Shown: positions 17,336 through 25,671, counted from the first letter of the stretch. The stretch is DNA of 64,000 bases from Gammaproteobacteria bacterium HGW-Gammaproteobacteria-15 (GCA_002840125.1 PGZF01000001.1:811237-875236), one strand, 5' to 3'. Notes: generated by a model from the sequence alone, not told the origin. Program-made: numbers and translations.

Positions 17336-19597
17336 ATGTTAAGCCGTATAAAAAAACTACTGTTATTAACTGAAACACACCTTAACTCGCCGTCCGTAAC
17401 CGTATTACAACAAAGTGCTTTACGCATTATTCTTACCTCTGGCTTGCTGTTGGTATTAGCCATAGTGCTACACAGTTCCTGGCAGGCGTATCAGATAGGC
17501 GCTTGGTACACCATTGCTATTACAACCAGTTTTTACGCTATCTTATTACTGGCACTATATTTTTCCAGCCACCAGTTGGGCATTAGCCGGGTTATTTTAT
17601 TATTTACCGTGTTTAGTGCCGGGCTTTGTATGTTGCTTTTTATTGATGATTTTGAGTTGTCAAAGCTGGGAGCTATTTTTGTTTATACCGCCCCGCTTAT
17701 TGCGCTGTTATTTTTTAACAGCACGGTAACGCTGCTGGTAATGGCAATAAATGTGCTGCCGTTTTTATTTATTTTATACAGCAATACACCGGTAAATTTG
17801 TTTAACTTTTCTATTACCTTACCAGCAACGCCTATTTACCTGCACAGCTTACTGTTTTTGTTTTTTAATCTGTGTATTCCGCTAACTATTATGCGCATGC
17901 TTAGCACACTAAACCGCAATGCTGCTGCACTAAAGGCACAAAATGCCACTATCCTCGAAAGCAACCAGCTGTATCAGGATATTTTTAACCACCAAAGTAA
18001 AGCGACCTTATTGGTTACGGCTGACGGGCAAATTCTTAAAGCTAATGCTAAAGCACAGCAGACACTGGCACTGATCAGTGCTGAACACACCCATTTAACC
18101 GACATACTAAGCACGGCTAACCAGGGCAACGCTGAATTCTGGCTGGGGCATGATACTGAGTGCCAGTTGCTGACAGATAACAGCAAGCATCTGTTACTTA
18201 ACCATCTTTGCAGCACCCGGCAGCAACATCATTTGCTGCAACTTGACGATATTACGCCATTGACGCTGATGCATAAAAAACTGGCCGCCAGCGAGCAACA
18301 GCATGAGTTGTGGCATAACTACGACACCCTGACCTCACTGCCTAACGCTGGTTTTTTATTACGCCTGATCCATAAGCAGCGTGAAAATACCGTAGCAGGC
18401 CTGATGATTATCCTCAGGTTATGCCACATTAAAGCCTTTAATCATCAGAACAGCTACCAGGCCGGCGACGAACTGCTAACCACCTTTGCCCAGCAATTAC
18501 AAAATGCCTTACCAGAGCAGGTGATGTTTGGCCGCTTACGAGGGGTAAAATTTGTTCTATGGACTGATTTGCTTAACAGCAGCAGCTCGGTTAGTGAGCA
18601 GGTAACCCAATTGCGTCACCTGTTGCCGGCAGAGCTAAAACTGTCGGTTGGCAGTATACAACCGATGTATGAAATGGGTGTCAGCATAGCAACGTCAAAC
18701 CACTTTAGCCCCGAAGAAATGCTGGAGCAATGTGAATCGGCGCTGGAACTGGCCGATGCTTATAACTGCCCTGTCGCTTACTATCAGGCTGACTCTTTGC
18801 AGCAACGCAACCTCGATTTGCAGCTACTGACCGACTTAAAGCAAGCCTTGCACGACGATGAACTTACGCTTTGGCTGCAGCCCAAAGTAACACCGGATGG
18901 CACTATTCAAAGCTTTGAAGCTTTATTACGCTGGCCCCGTGCTGATGGCAGCTTTGTCACGCCGGAAACCATTATAAGGCTGGCCGAACAGTACGGTCTG
19001 ATTGGCGAGGTATCGTCAAAAGTGCTGAGTCAGGCTATCACTATAGTGCAGCAGCTCAGAGCATTAGCGCTTAAGTATCCGGTGGCAATTAATCTGGCAG
19101 GCTCTGACTTACTGGTACATTCGTTTTACAATGCTTTAATTGACGTTGCTACGCACCAACCTGATCTTCTTAATCAGCTTACACTGGAGCTGACAGAAAA
19201 CAGTATTATCAGCCACAAACAGCCGCTGTTTGACAAAATTCACGCACTGAAAAAACTTGGTTTTAACATCGCCCTGGACGATTTTGGCACCGGCCAGGCG
19301 TCACTGAGTATGCTAAGCAAACTGCCGGTGGATAAAATAAAACTCGACAGAAGCTTCGTTAAAGAAATACCGCATAACCCGGTGCAGGTCAGATTAGTGC
19401 AATCGGTGATCCAGCTGGCGGCAGCATTGCAGCTAAAACTGGTTATAGAAGGTATTGAAACCGATATCCAGCGCCGTTTTTTAATTAAACTGGGCTGCAA
19501 ACAGATGCAAGGCTACTTTTTTGCCAAACCGGCACCAGTGGCGCACTGGTTAAAACAGCTGGCCACGAACAAAGTAAACCGTGCGGTAACACTCTGA
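17336..19597 (+). CDS. Membrane-bound EAL phosphodiesterase with degenerate GGDEF domain
   Basis: A 753-residue protein. The N-terminal half-dozen hydrophobic helices (about 25-195) form a membrane sensor. A PAS-like segment follows (about 205-320). A GGDEF-like domain (about 325-480) starts at YDTLTSLPN, but the active-site motif reads RGVKF and the metal-binding segment is also altered. The C-terminal EAL domain (about 495-745) keeps EALLRW, LELTEN, DDFGTG, KLDRSF and VIEGIET, so it should hydrolyse cyclic-di-GMP. The GGDEF part may be only a GTP-binding regulator. It is monocistronic. Confidence 0.9.
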   Translation: MLSRIKKLLLLTETHLNSPSVTVLQQSALRIILTSGLLLVLAIVLHSSWQAYQIGAWYTIAITTSFYAILLLALYFSSHQLGISRVILLFTVFSAGLCMLLFIDDFELSKLGAIFVYTAPLIALLFFNSTVTLLVMAINVLPFLFILYSNTPVNLFNFSITLPATPIYLHSLLFLFFNLCIPLTIMRMLSTLNRNAAALKAQNATILESNQLYQDIFNHQSKATLLVTADGQILKANAKAQQTLALISAEHTHLTDILSTANQGNAEFWLGHDTECQLLTDNSKHLLLNHLCSTRQQHHLLQLDDITPLTLMHKKLAASEQQHELWHNYDTLTSLPNAGFLLRLIHKQRENTVAGLMIILRLCHIKAFNHQNSYQAGDELLTTFAQQLQNALPEQVMFGRLRGVKFVLWTDLLNSSSSVSEQVTQLRHLLPAELKLSVGSIQPMYEMGVSIATSNHFSPEEMLEQCESALELADAYNCPVAYYQADSLQQRNLDLQLLTDLKQALHDDELTLWLQPKVTPDGTIQSFEALLRWPRADGSFVTPETIIRLAEQYGLIGEVSSKVLSQAITIVQQLRALALKYPVAINLAGSDLLVHSFYNALIDVATHQPDLLNQLTLELTENSIISHKQPLFDKIHALKKLGFNIALDDFGTGQASLSMLSKLPVDKIKLDRSFVKEIPHNPVQVRLVQSVIQLAAALQLKLVIEGIETDIQRRFLIKLGCKQMQGYFFAKPAPVAHWLKQLATNKVNRAVTL

Positions 19598-19670
19598 AAT
19601 GACACAGAGTAGCTGACCGGCCTGATCGCTGCACAATGCTACAGCGTATTGCCGGTTATAAACTGGTGCA

Positions 19671-19688
19671 TATCCTAATGTTAGGATA
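19671..19688. promoter_or_regulatory. Perfect 18-bp palindrome upstream of msrA
   Basis: TATCCTAA-TG-TTAGGATA, two 8-bp perfect arms with a 2-base centre, lies 44 bp upstream of the msrA start. The length and position fit an operator for a dimeric regulator better than a terminator, since no U-tract follows. The regulator is unknown. Confidence 0.5.
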
Positions 19689-19732
19689 CATTCAGTATTG
19701 GGTTACAAGTACTGGGCCACAGGAGAGACAAT

Positions 19733-20272
19733 ATGGCGATACAAACGGCGACGTTTGGTGCAGGCTGTTTTTGGTGCTTAGAGGCCGCCATGAATCAGGT
19801 TAAGGGCGTTATCCAGGCCTTAAGCGGTTATATGGGCGGTGAAAACAGTTTTCCTACTTACGAGCAGGTATGCCGGGGAGATACCGGCCACGCTGAAGTG
19901 GTGCAGGTGCAGTTTGAAAACAGCATGATAAGCTTTGAGCAGTTATGTTTGATTTTTTTTAGTTTACACGACCCTACCCAACTGAATCGTCAGGGTAATG
20001 ACGTTGGTACCCAGTACCGCTCTGTGGTGTTTTATCATAATGACGAACAGTTACAACTGGTGCGCGGCGTAATGGCTGAGCTGGAACGTACCCAGGTATT
20101 TACTCAGCGCATTGTGACAGAAGTTAGCCCGGCAGGCCCGTTTTACGTGGCCGAGGAGTACCATCAAGGTTATTTTCTGCAACACCCCGGCCAAGGTTAT
20201 TGCCAGTTTATCGTGGCCCCCAAAATGGCCAAGTTCAGACAAAACTACGCTAAGCTACTCAAGCCAGACTAA
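19733..20272 (+). CDS. msrA: MsrA, peptide methionine-S-sulfoxide reductase
   Basis: A 179-residue enzyme that reduces methionine-S-sulfoxide in oxidised proteins and free methionine. The catalytic cysteine is in FGAGCFWCLE (about residue 11). GYMGGE, GHAEVVQVQF, HDPTQLNRQGNDVGTQYRS and EEYHQGY are family hallmarks. AGGAGAGAC precedes the ATG. A bidirectional terminator follows directly. Unlike E. coli MsrA it lacks an N-terminal extension. Confidence 0.96.
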   Translation: MAIQTATFGAGCFWCLEAAMNQVKGVIQALSGYMGGENSFPTYEQVCRGDTGHAEVVQVQFENSMISFEQLCLIFFSLHDPTQLNRQGNDVGTQYRSVVFYHNDEQLQLVRGVMAELERTQVFTQRIVTEVSPAGPFYVAEEYHQGYFLQHPGQGYCQFIVAPKMAKFRQNYAKLLKPD

Positions 20273-20299
20273 AAAAGCGTGCCGAAGCACGCTTTTCTT
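20273..20299. terminator. Bidirectional terminator between msrA and the btuB tail
   Basis: A perfect 10-bp stem (AAAAGCGTGC / GCACGCTTTT) with a CGAA loop. T-runs follow on the plus strand and, through the leading A-run, on the minus strand. It ends msrA and would have ended the ancestral minus-strand btuB, which supports 20310-20480 being the original btuB 3' end. Confidence 0.88.
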
Positions 20300-20309
20300 A
20301 CAACTGCAT

Positions 20310-20480
20310 TTACAGCGGTGTATAGCTCACACTAAGACCGAAGTTTGTGCCTTGAGTGGCATAGCCATGGCTGGTGTAATAGTCTTTATCAAACAGGTTA
20401 TCGACTTTAGCACGTAAAGTTAATGCCGGTGATACGGTATAACTGGCGCCTATCCCCCATAAGGTAAAGCCGCCTAAATA
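20310..20480 (-). pseudogene. Severed 3' end of a btuB-type TonB-dependent receptor
   Basis: About 56 codons encode a TonB-receptor C-terminus, starting at YLGGFTLWGIG, with VDNLFDKDYY and the terminal YTPL. It matches the last 55 residues of the complete btuB at 23694-25463 at roughly 60 percent identity by my count. The match breaks at a TA dinucleotide where an IS630-type end begins. There is no start codon and no upstream half on the other side of the IS, so it is a remnant. Base composition and the neighbouring shared terminator suggest it is the native btuB tail. Confidence 0.8.
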
Positions 20481-21606
20481 ACTGAGCCTAACTCTGCTAC
20501 ACCCGCAGCAAGCCATGACCGCCTCCCGGAAACGGAGCTGCCTTATCCATAAAATGCTCAACCTGCTCCAGTAAATCATCCATCGTTTTGCAGCAGTGGT
20601 TGCGTGTGATGGTCTCGTGCCAGGCATGCCACAGCTTCTCTATTTTGTTAACCCACGGGCTGTAAACCGGTTGGAATAACAAACTCGAACTTCGGGTTAT
20701 TCCTCAGCCAGACTAATGTCTTGCGGCTCTTGTGGATAATGCAGTTATCCACCACCAGCGTAATCGTCTTGGCCCGCCGGTACTGCCGTTTCAGCTTGTT
20801 CATCAGGTTGATAAACAGCTCTGAGCTTTTACTCGTTGAACCAACATAGGTTATTTGGCCTGTTTTGCTGTGTAGCGCGCCAGCCAGATAATGTTTTTTG
20901 TTCTTGCCAGGGGTTACCACCAGCCGCTGCTTGCCTTTATAGCCCCAGTCAGCACCGATTTTCGGGTTCAGGTGGATATCCACCTCATCTTCATAAAACA
21001 CCGGATGCTCAGCGCTGCAATTATTCAACGCCTCATATATCGCCGCCAGTTTCTCCGCTTTAGCCGGGTCTTTTATCCGCAGTGTCGGTGCGGCCCTGCG
21101 CCAGACAATACCGATTTGTGGCAATAAACGCCGTATCGTTGAACTGTGCACCTTCAGCCCCGTCAGTCGCTTCAGTACTCCACTGAACAACTCTGTGCTT
21201 CAACGCAAGCGCGGATAACCTATATCTCTTGGCCGATGCTCAATAAATAGCTTGAACACATTGCTAATAAAGGCTGTAGGCAACTGCTGAGGTCGACCTG
21301 TGCACTGGCTTTTTGCCAGCCTGTCGTACCAACGATTCACACTGGAGCGTGCCGCTTGCAAAGCGGCTGCAACCTCTACTCTGGTTTTATCCTGTAGCAC
21401 CAGCAACACCGCGTTGGCTCTGCGGCTTAAGGCTTTATCACGGCTGCGCTGGACAATTTTTCTTAAACGACGGGTTTCAGTGCCATGCAAAAATACTATT
21501 TTATTCATACTCAATGCGTTTTGTTGGTCTATTAGTTTGGCAGCCGCTCAGATCGTGCAAACCGCATTGAGTCCCTTTCTCTTAGTGACCTACTGTTAAA
21601 AACAGT
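20481..21606 (-). mobile_element. IS630-family insertion sequence, decayed
   Basis: About 1.13 kb containing a broken IS630-type transposase. Candidate ends are TAACTG-N4-TAAC on the left (20479-20492) and its inverted form GTTA-N4-CAGTTA on the right (21595-21608). Both are bounded by TA, the target duplicated by this family. The size fits IS630 elements. The match between ends is short, so exact borders are provisional. The left border coincides with the point where btuB-tail similarity stops. Confidence 0.6.
20497..21514 (-). pseudogene. IS630-family transposase, inactivated
   Basis: Three fragments together make one DDE transposase. 21514-21200 encodes the N-terminal helix-turn-helix region. 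21199-20648 continues in the same frame after a TGA that replaces an expected Trp codon (...YPRLR-stop-STELFSG). The last part (20682-20497) is in another frame, because an extra T near 20680 shifts reading just before FQPVYSPWVN. Catalytic residues are visible: Asp in FYEDEVDIHL, Asp in VVDNCIIHKS and Glu in NKIEKLWHAW. With one nonsense codon and one frameshift the enzyme should be dead, barring programmed recoding. Confidence 0.85.
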
Positions 21607-21793
21607 TACTTAGATATATGTTAATAGCGCACTCACCCTAAAACAAAAGATTTTCCGTAGAAACTGTGGCTATGTATGTCATTTAGTCATGAATATAAAT
21701 CAACACTAAATGCTAACTAATCATGCAGTCTGTACAAATAACAAACAATAAATTCATTGGAATAATTTAATTTACATAAAAAACACAAATAAA

Positions 21794-21822
21794 TTGACAC
21801 ACATATTAGGTAACATTACAAT
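21794..21822 (+). promoter_or_regulatory. Strong sigma70-type promoter of the island genes
   Basis: TTGACA (21794-21799), a 17-bp spacer, then TACAAT (21817-21822), in an AT-rich setting 28 bp before the ATG at 21851. The apparent TTG start of a longer reading frame here is the -35 box itself. Confidence 0.7.
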
Positions 21823-21850
21823 AACCAAAATTGAAATAAAAAGGTTACTT

Positions 21851-22867
21851 ATGAAAAAAATTTTACCTGTACTATTGATCGTTCCAAACTTATTAGAAGC
21901 AGCTTTCATAGATACTATGTTTGAAGATAAATGGACTGAGGCTAATAAATACATTTATCCGTTAGCAAATTGGCACATAAAGAAAAGATTATCTTCAGAT
22001 AAGATGAATCATGATGAGCATGCAAATTTTTGGGCGATAGACTACGTATTATTAAATAATGCATATATTCAAAATATGGGATTAAACACAGACATTGCAT
22101 CATGCAAAGCTAGGAAATATAATGATAATCCTTCATGGATAGATGGCCCCGTCAGAGATCCAGTAATAGGTTCTGACGGCATCCCAGTTTATACCGTATT
22201 GCAAGGCGAGCTATATAATTTAAAGCAAAGAGATTTATCAAAAAGAGGTAAGGAAAGACTTAGAGATCACTATTTTTCATGGATAATTCCGGGAGAAAGT
22301 ATTGTACATAATCCAAAGAAAGAAGATCCTGATACACAGTATAAATTCTCTAAAGATGTAACTGTTTTTAATTTAGCATTAGTTGAAGAATGGAAATTCA
22401 CAGCATCATGGGGCGGAAGTTACTCAGACTCTGGAGAGTTTTATGGCGAAATTCCTAAATTCAAGTTTGCAGGTGGTGATGCGCTTACTCGTTATTCTTG
22501 TAATTACTATAGAGTCAAAGCAGTGAAAAATACTGCACCCACTTTTACCAGTGAATTCAAGCAAATAGATGCACCTCCGCATCCAGACTACCATAATTTG
22601 CCTTTTGCTGGTTGGCATATAGGAATTACTGATAGAGAATCCCCCGTCGAGGAACTAACTGTGAGCTGGAAGTTTGAATTCAAAGATGGCCGTATTGAAT
22701 ACGCATCAACAAGAGGTCAGCATAGTAAAACATTGGGAGAGGGTGCGGCGGCAGGCCGTTATCCCAGGCCATATAATAATGCGCTATTCCATCCCAACAC
22801 AGTGAAAAAGCTTACGGTCACAGTGAGCGATGGTAAATTATCAACAACCAAGATTTCATTATTTTAA
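21851..22867 (+). CDS. Unrecognised exported protein, AT-rich island gene 1
   Basis: A 338-residue protein that I do not recognise. It opens with a short signal peptide (MKKILPVLLIVPNLLEAA), and AAAGG lies upstream. The mature part is rich in Trp, Tyr and charged residues. It has only two cysteines (in IASCKAR and RYSCNYY), which could pair. The C-terminal 80 residues (from VEELTVSWKFEFKDG to VKKLTVTVSDGKLSTTKISL) look like an extracellular beta-sandwich of the Ig/PKD type; this is a pattern guess. Base composition is far more AT-rich than the flanking genes, implying horizontal acquisition. The next gene starts one base after its stop, so the two are a coupled pair. Confidence 0.7.
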   Translation: MKKILPVLLIVPNLLEAAFIDTMFEDKWTEANKYIYPLANWHIKKRLSSDKMNHDEHANFWAIDYVLLNNAYIQNMGLNTDIASCKARKYNDNPSWIDGPVRDPVIGSDGIPVYTVLQGELYNLKQRDLSKRGKERLRDHYFSWIIPGESIVHNPKKEDPDTQYKFSKDVTVFNLALVEEWKFTASWGGSYSDSGEFYGEIPKFKFAGGDALTRYSCNYYRVKAVKNTAPTFTSEFKQIDAPPHPDYHNLPFAGWHIGITDRESPVEELTVSWKFEFKDGRIEYASTRGQHSKTLGEGAAAGRYPRPYNNALFHPNTVKKLTVTVSDGKLSTTKISLF

Positions 22868-22868
22868 T

Positions 22869-23651
22869 ATGAAGCATATTATAACTTTGGTTTTATTGGC
22901 AATAGTAGCAGCATACGCTGCTACTATTGCTTCAATTAATAATTCTACTCTTGCAGAATCCATTTCAACCGAAATTAATATAGAAAAAATTCATAGCGAT
23001 CCACATTATAAAAAGGTGAATCACACAGAAAATAAAGACTATATTGTTAATAAACAAATAGAATTCTACAACCACCCCCCCTATGAAAAATACTACACAA
23101 GTAAGAATCAAACAAGCAGAGATGCATTTTATGAAATTACGTGCTCTAAGATAAAAAATGATAATGATAATGATAATGATAATGATAATGATAATGATAA
23201 TGATAATGAATCAATGCTAGATGATATATATAATGAGACAAGTAGTAGCGAAATAAATAATATATGTAAAAATATAGATTTCACCCCATCAATAGAAAAA
23301 TATAAATACTTATTAAATGAAATAAACAATGGCTTCGAAAAAGAATACGAAATATCAAACCTCTCACACATTAGCAACAAAGAGGCTATTAGTTGGAAAA
23401 TTAAATCATTATACTATAGCGAAGAATCCGAATTTGAGCTTATAAACCATATAGAAGATTTAAAAATAGAAGACAAATATGTAGTATTTCTGAGCATAGT
23501 GTATCCAGATATTTCAATATCAGAAATAAACGCTTATTCAGAAAATACCAACTACAATGAACTATATGAGATGGCGTTGGAATACACAATTTCGGATAAA
23601 CATAGAAAGAAAAAAATACTATATGATCTTGTAGAAAATAAATACAATTAA
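22869..23651 (+). CDS. Unrecognised exported or membrane-anchored acidic protein with Asn-Asp repeat, island gene 2
   Basis: A 260-residue protein of unknown function. An N-terminal hydrophobic stretch (IITLVLLAIVAAYAATIA) could be a signal peptide or membrane anchor. Residues about 97-113 are eight Asn-Asp dipeptides encoded by an AATGAT hexamer repeat. The rest is strongly charged (Glu, Lys, Asn) and mostly helical. The ATG at 22869 is one base after the stop of gene 1; a longer frame to 22830 overlaps gene 1 and is less likely. Codon use and AT content match gene 1, not the core genome. The two genes probably act together at the cell envelope. Confidence 0.68.
   Translation: MKHIITLVLLAIVAAYAATIASINNSTLAESISTEINIEKIHSDPHYKKVNHTENKDYIVNKQIEFYNHPPYEKYYTSKNQTSRDAFYEITCSKIKNDNDNDNDNDNDNDNDNESMLDDIYNETSSSEINNICKNIDFTPSIEKYKYLLNEINNGFEKEYEISNLSHISNKEAISWKIKSLYYSEESEFELINHIEDLKIEDKYVVFLSIVYPDISISEINAYSENTNYNELYEMALEYTISDKHRKKKILYDLVENKYN
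23157..23209 (+). repeat. AATGAT hexanucleotide microsatellite, 8.8 units
   Basis: Uninterrupted AATGAT units, in frame with island gene 2, encode (Asn-Asp)8-Asn-Glu. Because the unit is six bases, slippage would change the protein by whole dipeptides without shifting the frame. Confidence 0.95.
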
Positions 23652-23660
23652 ACCATACAA

Positions 23661-23685
23661 AGCCTGCACAATATGTACAGGCTTA
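23661..23685. terminator. Hairpin between island gene 2 and btuB, possible bidirectional terminator
   Basis: AAGCCTG/CAGGCTT arms extended by ACA/TGT around one mismatch, located between two convergent genes. U-tracts are poor on both strands (TAAATT and TTTGTATGG), so termination efficiency is uncertain. Confidence 0.5.
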
Positions 23686-23693
23686 AATTACGA

Positions 23694-25463
23694 TTACAAT
23701 TTATAGTTTAATTCGAGACCTACTACAATACTAGAGCTTTCATAACCAAGCACTGTCTGATATTTCTTATCGGTTAGATTGTCAATTTTAGCTCTAACCG
23801 TCAGTGCCGATGATACATCATAGCTACTGCCAATCCCCCATAGGGTAAAACCACCTAAGTAGTTACTCCCTGATTGGAACGTACTGCTTTGATAGTCTGC
23901 GGATATATAGCCTGATAGCTTATCCCAGCTGTGTGTTGCACGCCAGTTGATGGTATGTTCTGGCCGTCTGGCCAAGCGCAATCCGGTCAGGGTATTTTCA
24001 GTATCAGTCCAGCTATAAGCAAAGTTTTGCTGAATACCGGCAACATCGGCCTGAATGGCCAGCTCGATACCGGAAATTTTTGCCTGTTCAATATTCTGCG
24101 GCATATAGTTCGCATCAAGCTGGATTAGGTTATCGACATCATTCTCAAACCAGGCCAGTTGCACACTGCCATTCGCAGCACGGTAACTGATTGCAACTTC
24201 ATCCGATAAGGTACGCTCAGGAGCTAAATCCGGGTTGGAGCTGTCGGGATAATATAAATCATTAAAGGTTGGCGCTTTAAAAGCTGCTCCTCGGCTAATC
24301 CTTAGTTGCCAGGCATCAGTAAACCAGTAACCCGCAGCCAATTGCCAGGTGTTGTTGCCACCATACTGCGTGGTTAAATCACGCCGTACCGAGCCATCTA
24401 ATTGCACATTGTCCTGTTTATAGTTCAGGCCCGTAAATAGCGCACGGTTAATCCGGCTGTCTTCAACGTAGTTAACGCCAGAACGGCCAACGCTTTCCGA
24501 ATACCAGTTCGCCCCACCCAACCAATTCAGATTATCAGTGATGGCGGTGCTGGTTTGATAGTTAAACTCATCACGCTCAGTTACAAATGGGCTACTGGAG
24601 TCCGGGCCGTAGACAGTGTCATCATCCAGTACCCGGCTTAATTGTGCCTGATGCTGCCACTGCCCTGATTGATGCTCCCAGCCGAGCAGGTAAGTACGAT
24701 TAAGGGTATCGGCTTGGTCTTCAGTGCCCCAACCTGTATCGAACTGATAAAAGCCGGAATTAATATCAAACTGAGCCCGTAACAAACCAAAACTGGTCTG
24801 ATAATCGGCGGCCAGTTTAGCAAAACGTTGATCATAACCATCGCGATCCGGATCAAGATCTTTACGTACATTAAAGCCGTCAGCCTGGCTATAACCGGCA
24901 GTTGCTCTTACGGCAAGATCGCCAACTTGCTGACTAACACTCACATCAGCACCCAACTGCCCATAACTACCTACATTGGCATTAAGCTCTGTACCCTGAG
25001 CCTTGCGCGTAGTAATAGCGATGACACCAGACAGAGCATCGGCACCATACCAGGCAGCCCGTGGGCCACGCACAACTTCTATACGTTCGATCAGTTCCAG
25101 CGGTAACATTGACAGTGTTTTATACCCCAACGTAGCCGAGCCACTGCGCACGCCGTCGATAATTACCAGCGTATGGCCGGTATTACCGCCGCGGATATAA
25201 ACACTGCTGTTTTGGCCACGGCCGCCATCGCGGGATAAGTTAATACCCGGCAGTTGCGCCAGTAAGGCGGGTAAATCATTAGCCTGGCGCGCTACGATAT
25301 CGTCACGCTCCAGCACGGTTACACTGGCCAGCACGTCTTGTTGCGGCGTGGCGGTGCGGTTAGCATAAATACTGATATGTTCAAGATTAGTGTGTTCAGT
25401 AGTGTTAGCTGCCGCAGAGCAGCAAGATGCGACCAGCACGGCCGCAAAAGCAGGTTTAAACAT
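23694..25463 (-). CDS. btuB: BtuB-type TonB-dependent vitamin B12 receptor
   Basis: A 589-residue outer-membrane receptor. A signal peptide (FAAVLVASCCSAAA) is followed by a TonB-box-like stretch (LEHISIYANR). The plug domain (about 45-160) has LPALLAQLPGINLSRDGG, VYIRGGNTGHTLVIIDGVR and EVVRGPRAAWYGADALSGVIAI. The rest is a 22-strand-type barrel ending in GLELNYKL. The ATG at 25463 has GGAGC upstream; the longer frame to 25493 runs into the leader hairpin. Cobalamin-riboswitch control supports B12 import. The last 60 or so codons are visibly AT-richer than the remainder, and a second, different btuB tail lies at 20310, so the 3' end may be foreign. Confidence 0.92.
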   Translation of the reverse strand: MFKPAFAAVLVASCCSAAANTTEHTNLEHISIYANRTATPQQDVLASVTVLERDDIVARQANDLPALLAQLPGINLSRDGGRGQNSSVYIRGGNTGHTLVIIDGVRSGSATLGYKTLSMLPLELIERIEVVRGPRAAWYGADALSGVIAITTRKAQGTELNANVGSYGQLGADVSVSQQVGDLAVRATAGYSQADGFNVRKDLDPDRDGYDQRFAKLAADYQTSFGLLRAQFDINSGFYQFDTGWGTEDQADTLNRTYLLGWEHQSGQWQHQAQLSRVLDDDTVYGPDSSSPFVTERDEFNYQTSTAITDNLNWLGGANWYSESVGRSGVNYVEDSRINRALFTGLNYKQDNVQLDGSVRRDLTTQYGGNNTWQLAAGYWFTDAWQLRISRGAAFKAPTFNDLYYPDSSNPDLAPERTLSDEVAISYRAANGSVQLAWFENDVDNLIQLDANYMPQNIEQAKISGIELAIQADVAGIQQNFAYSWTDTENTLTGLRLARRPEHTINWRATHSWDKLSGYISADYQSSTFQSGSNYLGGFTLWGIGSSYDVSSALTVRAKIDNLTDKKYQTVLGYESSSIVVGLELNYKL

Positions 25464-25474
25464 ATAAGCTCCGA

Positions 25475-25495
25475 AAATGTGCCCACCGCACATTT
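25475..25495 (-). promoter_or_regulatory. btuB leader hairpin beside the ribosome site (likely expression platform)
   Basis: A perfect 8-bp stem, AAATGTGC / GCACATTT, with a 5-base loop lies between the cobalamin aptamer and the GGAGC ribosome site (25468-25472), only two bases from it. It could act as a short terminator (TTTTC follows) or control access to the ribosome site when B12 is bound. Confidence 0.55.
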
Positions 25496-25514
25496 AATAA
25501 TGTTGAAGGTTTTT

Positions 25515-25655
25515 TTCCGGCCGGTCTCCGGGCTGACAACCTGCTTGCGCCTGTGCTCGCCTTCCCATCTTTTGACAGTGGCATTGAACACAGCTCAGTT
25601 GTTTACCGTTGCGGGGGCAGCTCTGGATTAACACCAGATTCCCGTTTACCTGCAG
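25515..25655 (-). ncRNA. Cobalamin riboswitch upstream of btuB
   Basis: Read on the minus strand the leader contains, in order, GGGAATCTGGTG, the conserved core GCTGCCCCCGCAACGGTAA, a variable helix, and the B12-box region TGTCAGCCCGGAGACCGGCC. These are the hallmarks of the adenosylcobalamin aptamer. It lies about 50-190 bp upstream of the btuB start. Binding of adenosylcobalamin would lower btuB expression. Outer boundaries are approximate. Confidence 0.93.
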
Positions 25656-25671
25656 TTGACTGCAGCACCAG

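Noticed and set aside
20310-20627. A 105-residue minus-strand frame starting inside the IS
   Set aside because: It is a chance fusion of IS630 sequence with the btuB tail; the two parts have separate origins.
23129-23380. Minus-strand frame with a Leu-Ser repeat opposite island gene 2
   Set aside because: It is the antisense reading of the AATGAT repeat and has no ribosome site.
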